NCBI GenBank assembly: GCA_043808235.1
Contig: JAZDFC010000075.1
Location: 1 to 62,217 of the forward strand
Reading direction: 5' to 3'
DNA: 62,217 nt
From: JAZDFC01 sp043808235
Lineage (GTDB): Bacteria; Bacteroidota; Ignavibacteria; Ignavibacteriales; Melioribacteraceae
Shown here: in pieces, positions 43,337 through 53,033 of the stretch
Position numbering within the stretch: the stretch's first letter is position 1
How the letters are laid out: each line of letters begins with the position of its first letter
Position numbers and translations under genes: made by a program
The notes under the pieces: generated by a model
What the model was told of the DNA's origin: nothing
Databases searched by the model: none
Seen by the model: the letters and a program-made list of their open reading frames with translations, nothing else

Positions 43337-46300
43337 AAAAATATTTTCAAATAATTTCGTTTTTAATAGTTATTACAACGCTTCAAATATACGCTCAACA
43401 GGAAGCTGGATTATTACGATTTCCCGCTATCCACAACGATCAAGTTGTGTTTACCTATGCAGGTGATTTGTACACTGTTTCCTCGCAAGGCGGCATCGCC
43501 AGAAAAATAACTAATGGCAAAGGTGTTGAATTGTTTCCACGATTTTCGCACGATGGAAAGCAAATTGCTTTCACAGGTCAATACGATGGAAATACCGAAG
43601 TTTATATTATGCCGGCAAACGGCGGTGAGCCGAAAAGAATTACTTACACAGCAACTCTCGGCAGAGACGATGTTTCCGATAGAATGGGTCCAAACAATTT
43701 GGTAATCGGCTGGACACACGATGATAAAAATGTTTTATTCCGTTCGAGGATGATTGAAGCGAATGATTTCATTGGGCAGCTATTCCTTGCACCAATTAGC
43801 GGTGATATTGCTAAACAACTTCCATTGCCTCGCGGCGGATTTGCGTCATATTCACCCGATGATTCTAAACTCGCTTATAATCGTGTGTTTAGAGAATTCA
43901 GAACATGGAAGCGTTACCGCGGCGGAATGGCTGACGATATTTGGATTTATGATTTTAAAACTAAAGAGACAACAAACTTAACCAACGATTCCGGGCAGGA
44001 TATCATTCCGATGTGGAATGGAAATAATATTTACTTTTTATCCGACCGTGATGAATTAAACCGGATGAACCTTTACGTTTGCAACCTCGATACAAAAGAA
44101 ATTAAGAAACTCACTGACTTCAAAGATTACGATATCAAATTTCCTTCACTTGGGAATAATGCAATCGTTTTTGAGAACGGTGGATTTATTTACACATTTG
44201 ATCTTGCAAATGGAAGTGTAAAAAAAATTGTTGTGCAATTCGCTGAGGATTTTGCGATCAGCAGAAATGGTATTGTTGATGTTAGTAAAACCATTAGCAA
44301 TTACGAAATCTCCCCGGATGGTAAGCGAGCGTTATTCGGAGCGAGAGGTGAAGTATTCACTGTGCCGCAGAAAGATGGTGTAATCAGAAATTTAACTAAT
44401 ACTTCCGGCGTTCACGAAAGAAGTTCAAAATGGTCTCCCGACGGGAAATATATTGCATTTATCTCTGATGCATCCGGTGAAGATGAAATTTATATTACAC
44501 TTCAAGACGGTAGCGGGAAACCAATTCAAATTACAAACTCTGGCGGAGCGTATAAATATCAATTAAACTGGTCACCCGACAGCAAGAAAATTCTATATTC
44601 AGATCGTGAGTTAAATATCAAATATGTCGATATCGAAAGTAAGAAGGTAACATCAGTATTAAAAGCAGAAGTCGGAAGAAGATTATCAGCTTCCTGGTCG
44701 CCGGACAGTAAGTGGCTTACATACTCATTACCTCAATATGATGGATTGAATATAGTGTATTTATATTCATTAGAAAAAAACGAAAATTATGCGGTTACCG
44801 ATAAATGGTACACTTCTGGTGAGTCCTTATTCAGCAACGATGGGAAATATTTAATATTCATTTCCTCGCGGGATTTCCAGCCAGTTTATGGATGGACAGA
44901 ATGGAATCACATTTACCATGACATGAATGGAATTTATCTCCTCACTTTATCGAAGGACACAAAATCACCATTCGAACCAAAGAGCGATGAAGTAACAATC
45001 AAGGAAGATATAAAGGAAGAGAGTAAAGATTCCAAAAAAGAGACAGAAAAGAAGGACGCAGATAAAAAGGATGAAGTTGCTTCAATCAAAATTGATATCG
45101 ATGGAATTGCCGAAAGAATTATTAAGTTGCCCGCAAAAGCCTCCAATTATTCTTCAATTGGTTCGGTTGAAAATAAAATATATTATCAGAGAAGAGGGAG
45201 CGACGATGCTGCAACAAAACTCCTCATGTTCGATCTCGATAAAAAGAAAGAGACCGAGCTTGGCGAGGTTGACGGTTACGAGATTTCCGCCGACAATAAA
45301 AAGATGTTGATTAGTCAAGGCAGATCATATAGTGTCATTGATTTACCGACAAATAAAATCGACGCGAGCGAAAAACTTGATCTCTCCGATATGAAAATTA
45401 ATTTGAATAGAAAAGAAGAATGGAAACAAATTTTTAATCAGGCTTGTCGGCAGTTTCGTGATTTCTTTTATGTTGCCAATATGCATGGATTGGACTGGGA
45501 AGCGACATGTAAAAAATACGAATCACTGCTAACTTACGTTAATAGCCGCATCGACCTTACTTATGTGATTGGCGAGATGATTGGCGAACTGAATATCGGT
45601 CACTCATACACCGGCGGTGGTGATTACCCGAAAGCAGAAAGGATACAAACCGGTCTTCTTGGTGCAAAATTATTACGTGACGAAGGTTCGAAATTTTACA
45701 AGATCGAGAAAATTCTCGAAGGTGCTAATTGGAACAGTTCATTACGTTCACCGCTTACCGAGATTGGATTGAATGTGAAAGAAGGCGATTTCATAATTGC
45801 TGTTGATGGTAAATCCACGAACGATATGACGAATATTTATGAATCATTGATTGGCAAAGTAGACAAACAAGTTAAACTTACCATCAATTCAAAACCATCG
45901 GAAGACGGGAGTCGTGATGTTGTGATAATTCCTATATCAAATGAACAGCAATTATATTATTACAATTGGGTTCAAACCAATATCGAGAAAGTTGATAAAG
46001 CGACAAACGGGAAAGTTGGATACCTTCATATTCCCGATATGGATGTTACCGGATTGAATGAATTTGTAAAACATTTTTACCCGCAATTGCGGAAGGAAGC
46101 ATTAATAATTGATGTTCGCGGAAACGGCGGTGGTAATGTTTCGCAGATGGTTATCGACAGGTTAACGCGGGAGATTGTTGCGCTGGGCAATGCGAGAAAT
46201 AATATCCCCGATCCCGATCCGGATGCTGCTTTTGTCGGTCCACAAGTTTGTCTGTTAAATGAATTTTCCGCATCAGACGGCGACATCTTTCCGTTCAGAT

Positions 46301-46620
46301 TTAAGTCGCTTGGACTTGGAAAACTAATCGGTAAAAAAAGCTGGGGCGGTGTTGTTGGTATTGCTGGCAGTGTTCCTTTTGTTGATGGCGGATATTGTTA
46401 CGTACCCGAATTTGGTATGATTGATAAAGAAGGCAAGAATTGGATAATCGAAGGAAAAGGAGTTGAACCGGATATTATTGTTGATAACGATCCCGCAAAA
46501 GAATTTGCAGGAATTGATGAACAATTAAACCGTGCAATCGAAGAAGTGATAAAAGAACTCGAACAGATGAAATACAAAGTCCCGAAGGAGACTCCTCCTC
46601 CACCAGAGAAAACCAAATAG
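43333..46620 (+). CDS. Tricorn-like S41 peptidase
   Basis: The 1095-residue product has a signal peptide (1-21), so it is probably periplasmic, unlike archaeal tricorn. A first and a second beta-propeller of PD40-type blades (about 25-570; PRFSHDGKQIAFTG, KWSPDGKYIAFISDASG, NWSPDSKKILYSDR) precede a Lys/Glu-rich linker. Then come a helical cap (KQIFNQACRQFRDFFYVANMHG), a PDZ-like domain (about 765-855) and the S41 core. The catalytic serine is probably Ser981 in NEFSASDGD, with VGYLHIPDM and DVRGNGGGNVS flanking it. It should act as a large oligomeric peptidase on oligopeptides. Confidence 0.9.
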   Translation: MKKYFQIISFLIVITTLQIYAQQEAGLLRFPAIHNDQVVFTYAGDLYTVSSQGGIARKITNGKGVELFPRFSHDGKQIAFTGQYDGNTEVYIMPANGGEPKRITYTATLGRDDVSDRMGPNNLVIGWTHDDKNVLFRSRMIEANDFIGQLFLAPISGDIAKQLPLPRGGFASYSPDDSKLAYNRVFREFRTWKRYRGGMADDIWIYDFKTKETTNLTNDSGQDIIPMWNGNNIYFLSDRDELNRMNLYVCNLDTKEIKKLTDFKDYDIKFPSLGNNAIVFENGGFIYTFDLANGSVKKIVVQFAEDFAISRNGIVDVSKTISNYEISPDGKRALFGARGEVFTVPQKDGVIRNLTNTSGVHERSSKWSPDGKYIAFISDASGEDEIYITLQDGSGKPIQITNSGGAYKYQLNWSPDSKKILYSDRELNIKYVDIESKKVTSVLKAEVGRRLSASWSPDSKWLTYSLPQYDGLNIVYLYSLEKNENYAVTDKWYTSGESLFSNDGKYLIFISSRDFQPVYGWTEWNHIYHDMNGIYLLTLSKDTKSPFEPKSDEVTIKEDIKEESKDSKKETEKKDADKKDEVASIKIDIDGIAERIIKLPAKASNYSSIGSVENKIYYQRRGSDDAATKLLMFDLDKKKETELGEVDGYEISADNKKMLISQGRSYSVIDLPTNKIDASEKLDLSDMKINLNRKEEWKQIFNQACRQFRDFFYVANMHGLDWEATCKKYESLLTYVNSRIDLTYVIGEMIGELNIGHSYTGGGDYPKAERIQTGLLGAKLLRDEGSKFYKIEKILEGANWNSSLRSPLTEIGLNVKEGDFIIAVDGKSTNDMTNIYESLIGKVDKQVKLTINSKPSEDGSRDVVIIPISNEQQLYYYNWVQTNIEKVDKATNGKVGYLHIPDMDVTGLNEFVKHFYPQLRKEALIIDVRGNGGGNVSQMVIDRLTREIVALGNARNNIPDPDPDAAFVGPQVCLLNEFSASDGDIFPFRFKSLGLGKLIGKKSWGGVVGIAGSVPFVDGGYCYVPEFGMIDKEGKNWIIEGKGVEPDIIVDNDPAKEFAGIDEQLNRAIEEVIKELEQMKYKVPKETPPPPEKTK

Positions 46621-46630
46621 ATGAAATTTT

Positions 46631-46762
46631 GTAGAGACGCCTTATACGGCGTCTCTACAATCTCTGCACGTTGACAAACCCGAACATGTTTCCAGGTTTC
46701 TATAAATTATAACCGTAAAGACGGGGCACCCGTCATAGCCGGGCAGGTTGCCCCGTCTTTAC
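46631..46762. repeat. Composite intergenic repeat, copy A
   Basis: It begins with the 28-bp palindrome GTAGAGACGCC-TTATAC-GGCGTCTCTAC (46631-46658). About 60 bases of conserved spacer follow, and then a second inverted pair, GTAAAGACGGGGCA (46715-46728) and TGCCCCGTCTTTAC (46749-46762). The first 88 bases match 54384-54471 at about 80 positions. It directly follows the tricorn-like gene but has no T-run. Confidence 0.85.
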
Positions 46763-47025
46763 AATCTCAATAAATCGAAAAAATAGGTCTTTACTTTTTT
46801 TTCTTTTTCGATTTCAGCTCAACTTTTCCGTTTCCTTTCTAGCGTGCTGCCACTTACAGTTCTACCCATTAACTCGGCTGTCACGGACCATTCCGTGACA
46901 GATGTGCTTAAGAAATTAGATAAAAAAAGTAGCTCAGTCACGGTGTGGACCGTGACTGCCACGTACACTTATATCTGTGGCAGTACACTAGCGTTAGAAG
47001 TTGGTTTTTTATTTATTGGTTTTGC
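46763..47025. repeat. Hairpin cluster resembling a small miniature element
   Basis: Two perfect hairpins, TGTCACGGA-CCAT-TCCGTGACA (46879-46900) and CAGTCACGGT-GTGG-ACCGTGACTG (46935-46958), share the TCACGG core. They are bracketed by an imperfect inverted pair, AGCGTGCTGCCAC near 46841 and its counterpart ending near 46992. The layout of outer inverted arms around inner hairpins resembles a non-autonomous element. No protein gene is credible here. Confidence 0.6.
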
Positions 47026-48213
47026 TTAATTACTTATAATCTCGCTGCCAATTTCGGAGGTTTGCAAATATCTTTCCTTGTATTGCAAGGGCGTTACTCC
47101 CGTGGCTTTTTTAAACGCAGTATAGAATGTGGTTTTTGAATTGAACCCACTCTCGTAAGCAAGAGAAAGTATCTTATAATTCTCAGAATTCGGATCATTC
47201 AATTTCTTTTTAATCTCTTCAACGCGGTAAGAATTCACAAAATCATAGAAGTTCTGATTGAAAGATTCATTTAATACCTGCGAGAGTTTATGAATTGTAG
47301 TATTTAGTTTTTCTGAGAGTTCATTAATTGTTAGCTCGCTATCGATGTAAGGTTTTTCTTCCGACATATACTCATTTAATCTCTTTTTAAGAAAGTCATG
47401 CTCGTCTTCATGCAAACCGGATTTCCGATATTTTTGCAAGTTAGCAACCGATACATTCTTACTTATCTTCTCAAAATCCGACAGAGAAAGTTGTGCATTT
47501 GAAAAAATGTTTTCTTGCCGGTAACCGAAATATCCTATCCCAAAAATGTAAAGAAATATGATAATGCTTGAGAAGTAAAACAGAACAGCAGGCAATAGAA
47601 TATCGGTATATTCCACAAGCAAAAGATCAACCATTCCAAAATATAGATAGACGGCAAAACCAATCGTTAAATACAAAAGCCAACTTAATCCGGGCTTAAC
47701 TGTAGTTGAGAAGTAGTGTTTTATCCTTTTCCTATGCCGAATCAATAACACTATTGCAGCAAGATAATAAACATTAACCGTATATTCCCAAACCTTCATG
47801 CCAGTCCAAACTAATATTCCGTTTTTAATACTTACCAAATCTCTAAACGACATATTTTCTTTATTTAGATAAAGAAAATGTGCCAGGGTAATATAAGTGA
47901 ACAACATCGGAAGAAAATGGAGAAACGATTTACGACTGAGTTTAAATTCCGGTTGAATAACAGACTTGATATACAAATAAATCAGTGGTCCTAATAATGT
48001 CCATATAAAAATATTTATATAGGAAGAAAACCATCCTCTTTTAAATCCCAACTGATCGTATACGTAAACATTTAGGCACTCTAAAGCAAGTAAAAATACA
48101 AAAAACGCCAGTAGATAATCTTTCGGCTGTTTCCCTTTTTTCGACAATATCAGCAAAATGAAAAATATTGCCTGAAAAAAAGCGACCATATAAAGCTGAT
48201 TAAAAATTTCCAT
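47026..48213 (-). CDS. Membrane-bound AraC-family regulator
   Basis: In this 395-residue protein, residues about 1-240 hold six to seven transmembrane helices (for example YMVAFFQAIFFILLILSKKG and ILLPAVLFYFSSIIIFLYIF). The C-terminal AraC domain (about 285-390) has the two helix-turn-helix units: LTINELSEKLNTTIHKLSQVL, and ILSLAYESGFNSKTTFYTAF with VTPLQYKERYL. Such fused membrane-DNA-binding proteins are common in Bacteroidota; the signal they sense is generally unknown. It is transcribed away from the T9SS cluster at 48635, which is a possible target. Confidence 0.88.
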   Translation of the reverse strand: MEIFNQLYMVAFFQAIFFILLILSKKGKQPKDYLLAFFVFLLALECLNVYVYDQLGFKRGWFSSYINIFIWTLLGPLIYLYIKSVIQPEFKLSRKSFLHFLPMLFTYITLAHFLYLNKENMSFRDLVSIKNGILVWTGMKVWEYTVNVYYLAAIVLLIRHRKRIKHYFSTTVKPGLSWLLYLTIGFAVYLYFGMVDLLLVEYTDILLPAVLFYFSSIIIFLYIFGIGYFGYRQENIFSNAQLSLSDFEKISKNVSVANLQKYRKSGLHEDEHDFLKKRLNEYMSEEKPYIDSELTINELSEKLNTTIHKLSQVLNESFNQNFYDFVNSYRVEEIKKKLNDPNSENYKILSLAYESGFNSKTTFYTAFKKATGVTPLQYKERYLQTSEIGSEIISN

Positions 48214-48634
48214 CTAATACACTCCCAATAGACTTTTTTATGTTACTCATTACTTAAACATTATTTGGGAATTCTAATGGGTAAAATTTTTCTCCAATTA
48301 TTTTTCTTGCCATGCACATTTTCTTCATCAAAATTAATGTTAAAGCTACTAATCCTACAATCTAACATCCATGTAATAAGGAATTTTTATATATCTCATA
48401 CAATTTATTGTCCGTTCCGATAGGTTCGAACTTATTTGCAATCTTCGTAAAGTATAATTACACATGAAAAATTTACTAATTCGTAATTATGGGAAATCGT
48501 TATAAAAGAATGGAGAAAATAATTTCCAATAATTACACTTTTAATTTAGTAAAGATCGAAAAGAATTACAGTGGACTAAAAATTCCACATCAATTAAAAT
48601 TAAGTTCAAGAATGTAAAATATTCCGGAGGTTTT
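48214..48634. other. Divergent spacer between AraC regulator and T9SS cluster
   Basis: This AT-rich spacer of about 420 bases has no gene, terminator or repeat that I can recognise. It should carry the promoter of the run beginning at 48635, with GGAGG a few bases before its ATG. Confidence 0.4.
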
Positions 48635-50956
48635 ATGAAACACTTTGTTCAGTTTTTTTTAATAATTGCATTAGCCGTTACGGTTAACGCACAAAATGCC
48701 ATTGATGAATTTTTCAAGGAACATATAATACAGCAGGAATTTCAAGGGGCATGCTCTATTACCGGGTTCGATATGGATAGAGACGGTGATTTCGATTTTG
48801 TTGCTTCTGCTTCAGATGGCGGATTATTATCATGGTTCGAAAATGACAGTAACCAAAATTTCACCGAGCATTCAATTTCCAATAATTTGGCAGGCGCAAG
48901 AGTCTTTGATGTTGGTGATGTGGATAATGATGGTGATTTTGACATCGTAACCACAGCCTATGCGGCTGATAAATTTTCGTTGTTTGAAAACGAAGGTAAC
49001 CAAAGTTTTACAGAGCATATTATCAATACTAACTGGGATGGACCAAGTTACATTGAATTAGAAGATGTTGATCTTGATGGCGATATTGACATTCTTGCTG
49101 CGGCGTGTAATGGAAATATACTCGGTTGGTTTGAAAACGACGGGAATCAAATTTTTACAATTCACATTCTGAAACAGAATTGGGAAAAAGCCAATTTCAT
49201 AACCTCTGTTGACATCGATATAGATGGCGACAATGATTTGATGTGCTCAAGTAAAACCGGAGAAATAATAATTTTTGAAAATGATGGCAATTCTAATTTT
49301 ACAGAAAGAATTATTTGCAATAATTGGGGTGGTCCGAATGCCATGAGGGCTGCTGACTTTGACAATGATGGCGACCTTGATATTGCTGCGACTTCATGTG
49401 CGGGTATGAATCAAGTTGCATGGTTTAGAAATGACGGAAATTTAACATTCGTGAAGAATTTGCTTCGAGAAGGATATCAAGGCGCTCGTGATGCGAGGGT
49501 TTTCGATTTTGATAACGATGGCGACATGGATATTCTAACGATCGCATGGATTAGTTCAGTTGCATCAATTTTTGTGAATGACGGGAATGGGAATTTTACC
49601 GAACACATTTTTTGCGATACCGCCTACGACATGTTAAGATTTAGTATTATTGATCTCGATGGAGACAACGACCTCGACATTTTAGGGGCATGTTACGGAC
49701 AAAACGAACTTCGGTGGTGGGAAAATAAACTAAATTACTTAGAAGCTGGTTTTACATCTGATAACACAACGGGTCACGCACCGCTTACAATTGACTTTGC
49801 AGATAATTCTGTTGCGACTTCTGATATCACTTCATGGAAATGGGATTTCAATAACGACGGAACTATCGATTCGGAACTTCAAAATCCCAATTTCACATTC
49901 GATCAGCCGGGCGAATACACAGTTTCGCTTGAAGTGACAAGTGCTTGGGGTACAAAGCGAAGCATCAAGGAAAATTATATTTCAATCTTTAGTAACGGAG
50001 AAAGTTCACTACGCTTAAACGGAAATTCAGGCCAGGCAAGATGCATTGCAAACAGTTCGAACAGTCTAGCAAACGCTTTCACTCTTGAAGCATGGATTTT
50101 TATCGATGACTTTTCAAAATCGCGAAGAATTTTCGACAAGGATAAAATCAAGATTACTGCTATTCCGAATACTCTATTTAACGATTATTGTGTTTACGTT
50201 GAATTGTACACAGGGGGCGGCACACTTAGTAAAATATTTTCGCCAAATAATTCAATAGAGCCATCCAAATGGGTACATGTAGCAATTACATATAGTAATG
50301 ACGGTCAAATTCATATCTATATTAATTCGATAGAACAAGAGTTACGTTTTGTTGGAACTCAACCTTCCGGCGATCTTCAAGATAACAGTAATACTGATTT
50401 GTATATCGGGAACGACCAGGCAAATTCATCTCCATTCTACGGTAGAATTGATGAAATACGAATTTGGAACACAGCGCGCAGTCAATCGGAGATTACAGAT
50501 TCTTACTTGCAATATCTTAACGGAAACGAGAACGGATTGATAGCCTGTTGGAAGATTAATGAAGGTAATGGATCTTCGACTAACGATATTACCGCGAATG
50601 GTAATAACCTATTACTGGAAAACATCACGTGGGGGCAAGGAATTATTTTTAATCTCGTTAATGTTGAAGATAATCCAGATGATCATCCTACCGGATATCT
50701 ATTGTTAAGGAACTACCCCAATCCTTTTAATCCGTCGACGAAAATTATATATGAATTAGCAGATGAATCATTTGTTACGCTCAAGGTTTATGATTTGCTC
50801 GGCAAAGAGGTGGTTTCTCTTGTTAAAGAAAATCAGAAAGCCGGAAGACACGAAATAAATTTCGACGCCGGAGACGGACTTGCTAATGGAGTTTATATAT
50901 ATACACTCTCAACCAAGGATAATATCATCTCAAATAAAATGCTGCTGCTAAAATAA
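48635..50956 (+). CDS. T9SS-secreted FG-GAP/VCBS, PKD and LamG protein
   Basis: The 773-residue product has a signal peptide (1-19). About seven FG-GAP/VCBS-type repeats (about 25-365) each carry an acidic, calcium-site-like loop (DMDRDGDFD, DVDNDGDFD, DFDNDGDLD) and a WFEND strand, forming a propeller. A PKD domain follows (about 370-450, WKWDFNNDGTID), then a LamG/concanavalin-like domain (about 455-680, FTLEAWIFIDD). The sorting domain ends the protein, from RNYPNPFNPSTKIIYEL to NKMLLLK. It is most likely a surface-attached or released binding protein. The ribosome site GGAGG is strong; the next gene starts 15 bases after its stop. Confidence 0.9.
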   Translation: MKHFVQFFLIIALAVTVNAQNAIDEFFKEHIIQQEFQGACSITGFDMDRDGDFDFVASASDGGLLSWFENDSNQNFTEHSISNNLAGARVFDVGDVDNDGDFDIVTTAYAADKFSLFENEGNQSFTEHIINTNWDGPSYIELEDVDLDGDIDILAAACNGNILGWFENDGNQIFTIHILKQNWEKANFITSVDIDIDGDNDLMCSSKTGEIIIFENDGNSNFTERIICNNWGGPNAMRAADFDNDGDLDIAATSCAGMNQVAWFRNDGNLTFVKNLLREGYQGARDARVFDFDNDGDMDILTIAWISSVASIFVNDGNGNFTEHIFCDTAYDMLRFSIIDLDGDNDLDILGACYGQNELRWWENKLNYLEAGFTSDNTTGHAPLTIDFADNSVATSDITSWKWDFNNDGTIDSELQNPNFTFDQPGEYTVSLEVTSAWGTKRSIKENYISIFSNGESSLRLNGNSGQARCIANSSNSLANAFTLEAWIFIDDFSKSRRIFDKDKIKITAIPNTLFNDYCVYVELYTGGGTLSKIFSPNNSIEPSKWVHVAITYSNDGQIHIYINSIEQELRFVGTQPSGDLQDNSNTDLYIGNDQANSSPFYGRIDEIRIWNTARSQSEITDSYLQYLNGNENGLIACWKINEGNGSSTNDITANGNNLLLENITWGQGIIFNLVNVEDNPDDHPTGYLLLRNYPNPFNPSTKIIYELADESFVTLKVYDLLGKEVVSLVKENQKAGRHEINFDAGDGLANGVYIYTLSTKDNIISNKMLLLK

Positions 50957-50971
50957 TTTTAGGGAACCAAA

Positions 50972-51943
50972 ATGAAAAACGCTATTAGCATCATGTCAAT
51001 TTTTCTTTTTTGTATTTCTACGCTTCCGGAATTATATTCACAAAATGGAAGTATGATTGAAACCGATTCAACAATTATCGATTACGACGGGAATGTTTAT
51101 CACACAATCAGTCTCGGAGATCAAGTTTGGCTGAAAGAAAATCTTAGCTCCGTCCATTATTCCGATGGAACGCCCATTCCGGGAGTTCTTGCTTATAATA
51201 ACAGCGATAGTCTTGCCAATATTTATGGGATGTTATACACATGGGACGCAGCAATGAATAACTCAACTACTCCCGGAGTGCAGGGCGTATGTCCTTGCGG
51301 CTGGCATGTACCAACCGATGCCGAGTGGAAAGCAACTGAGAATTTTCTCGGAGGTGCCTCTGTCGCAGGCGGCGCAATGAAAGATGCCGGTGCAGTATTC
51401 TGGCAGACTCCAAATACAGGCGCTACTAACAGCAGCGGATTAACAATTTTACCTGCCGGTGAATACGATGGTCATTCATCGCCCAAGAAATTTCAACTTC
51501 TCGATCAATACGCAGTATTCTGGACTTCAACTCAAATCTCCAATACAAAAGCGAGAGAAAAATATTTATCGTTTGATAATGCCGCGGTAAAAACTTTCGA
51601 TTGGTTTAAGGATTTGAATTATTCCATCAGATGCGTTAAAAACAGCCCGACAAATGTTGAGGAATTCGGAGATATAATTGACGGCTATCGGCTAAATCAA
51701 AATTTTCCGAATCCGTTTAATCCGGCAACGGTAATTACTTATCAGTTAGCAGTCTTCAGTGCAGTACAAATAAAAGTATTTGACCTGCTCGGACAGGAAG
51801 TTGTAACATTAGTAAATGATTGGCAGAATCCCGGTTTATACAGTATTGAATTCGATGGAAGTAATCTTGGGAGCGGAATTTACATTTATAGGTTAATATC
51901 GAATAACTTCACTGCTTCACGTAAGATGTTGCTTTTAAAATAA
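50972..51943 (+). CDS. T9SS-secreted FISUMP-domain protein
   Basis: The 323-residue product has a signal peptide (1-23). The body (about 30-225) is the Fibrobacter-succinogenes-major-paralogue type domain, with ISLGDQVWLKENLSSVHYSDG, YGMLYTWDAAM, CPCGWHVPTDAEWKATENFLGG and the final YSIRCVKN. The domain is widespread in surface proteins, with no settled function. It ends in a short sorting domain: NQNFPNPFNPATVITYQLA, VFDLLGQEVVTLVND and RKMLLLK. It lies between another T9SS cargo and a permease, with small gaps, so it is probably co-transcribed. Confidence 0.9.
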   Translation: MKNAISIMSIFLFCISTLPELYSQNGSMIETDSTIIDYDGNVYHTISLGDQVWLKENLSSVHYSDGTPIPGVLAYNNSDSLANIYGMLYTWDAAMNNSTTPGVQGVCPCGWHVPTDAEWKATENFLGGASVAGGAMKDAGAVFWQTPNTGATNSSGLTILPAGEYDGHSSPKKFQLLDQYAVFWTSTQISNTKAREKYLSFDNAAVKTFDWFKDLNYSIRCVKNSPTNVEEFGDIIDGYRLNQNFPNPFNPATVITYQLAVFSAVQIKVFDLLGQEVVTLVNDWQNPGLYSIEFDGSNLGSGIYIYRLISNNFTASRKMLLLK

Positions 51944-51965
51944 TAATTCACATTTACTGATTCGA

Positions 51966-52988
51966 ATGATTTTAAAAATGAATACATTTATCGTAAATCC
52001 AACTTTTGTCTTGAAAAAATATTCTTCAAGAATATTAATCTTAACAGCGCTATTTGTACTTCTTACAGATATTATTTATAAAACATCATTCGGTATAACT
52101 GCCCAGACAAAAACTAAATGCGTTATGTATATGGGATTACCCAAATGGGTATTCCTTATTTATGAAAATGTGATTGAACTTTTCCTCGTAGTAATAGCAG
52201 GAATATTTGCAGGTGTGTTAATTGAAAAATATTTTTTACGCTTAAAAAAGTTTATCCCGACAAATATGGTATCCGCTTTTCTTTATGCATCCGTCATTCC
52301 AGTTTGCTCTTGCAGTGTGATACCTCTTATCAAATCAATGATTGACAAGATACCGTTCCGGGTGATTATTACTTTTATTATTGCGGCGCCGTTACTCAAT
52401 CCATACATAATTATGGTTTCCTTTTCCGTATTAGGAATTAAGTATGCGGTTCTAAGAATTCTATTTTCATTCATTCTTGCCGTATCCACGGGATATATAA
52501 TAGATTTTTTCTATCGTAAATCGCCAATTAATGCGGAATCACTATTTCACGGATGCCAGCAAAGAGGAAATTGCACTTTGTTTTTCGGCGACATCTTCGA
52601 TTTGACAATGGCAAACTTGAAAAAGATTTTCCCCTACATACTTTTCGCTGGAGTGTTAAGTCTTCTTTTTGAAATTTCTTTAGATAAGGATTTCATCAAG
52701 TCGATTCAACTTGATGATAGCTTTATAAGTAATATAGTTATTATACTTATCGGTGTACCTATTTATTTCTGTAGCGGCGCCGATGTTGTATTCTTGAATC
52801 CACTAATTAAATATGCACACATGCCTATTGGTACCGCGCTTGCTTTTTCATTAACATCGACATCTATTTGCATTAGCTCAGGTGTCATGTTAATGAAATA
52901 CATTGGCAAAAAATTCACCGGATTACTGGTGACTTCGGTTTTCGTTATTTCTCTTATTCTCGGTTTGGCTGTAAATATTTTAATGTAA
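51966..52988 (+). CDS. Permease of the ArsP/DUF318 family
   Basis: This 340-residue inner-membrane protein has about eight transmembrane helices in two halves. The hallmark is a conserved cysteine loop (VIPVCSCSVIPLIKSM) and a matching second-half segment (VPIYFCSGADVVFLNPL). The family includes exporters of organoarsenicals and uncharacterised permeases linked to redox or metal stress. No ArsR-type regulator or thioredoxin-like gene is next to it, so the substrate is open. It follows the FISUMP gene by 22 bases. Confidence 0.85.
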   Translation: MILKMNTFIVNPTFVLKKYSSRILILTALFVLLTDIIYKTSFGITAQTKTKCVMYMGLPKWVFLIYENVIELFLVVIAGIFAGVLIEKYFLRLKKFIPTNMVSAFLYASVIPVCSCSVIPLIKSMIDKIPFRVIITFIIAAPLLNPYIIMVSFSVLGIKYAVLRILFSFILAVSTGYIIDFFYRKSPINAESLFHGCQQRGNCTLFFGDIFDLTMANLKKIFPYILFAGVLSLLFEISLDKDFIKSIQLDDSFISNIVIILIGVPIYFCSGADVVFLNPLIKYAHMPIGTALAFSLTSTSICISSGVMLMKYIGKKFTGLLVTSVFVISLILGLAVNILM

Positions 52989-53033
52989 ACCGGAATAAGA
53001 ATTTATTTACTAATCAATCGTGGAGAAGGGAAA

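Noticed and set aside
46844..47139. Overlapping 61- and 64-codon frames after the tricorn-like gene
   Set aside because: They are read across the inner hairpins of a repeat cluster and into the AraC gene on the other strand.
48420..48450. GGTTCGAA sequence as a tRNA T-arm
   Set aside because: No acceptor stem, D-arm or anticodon arm can be found around it.
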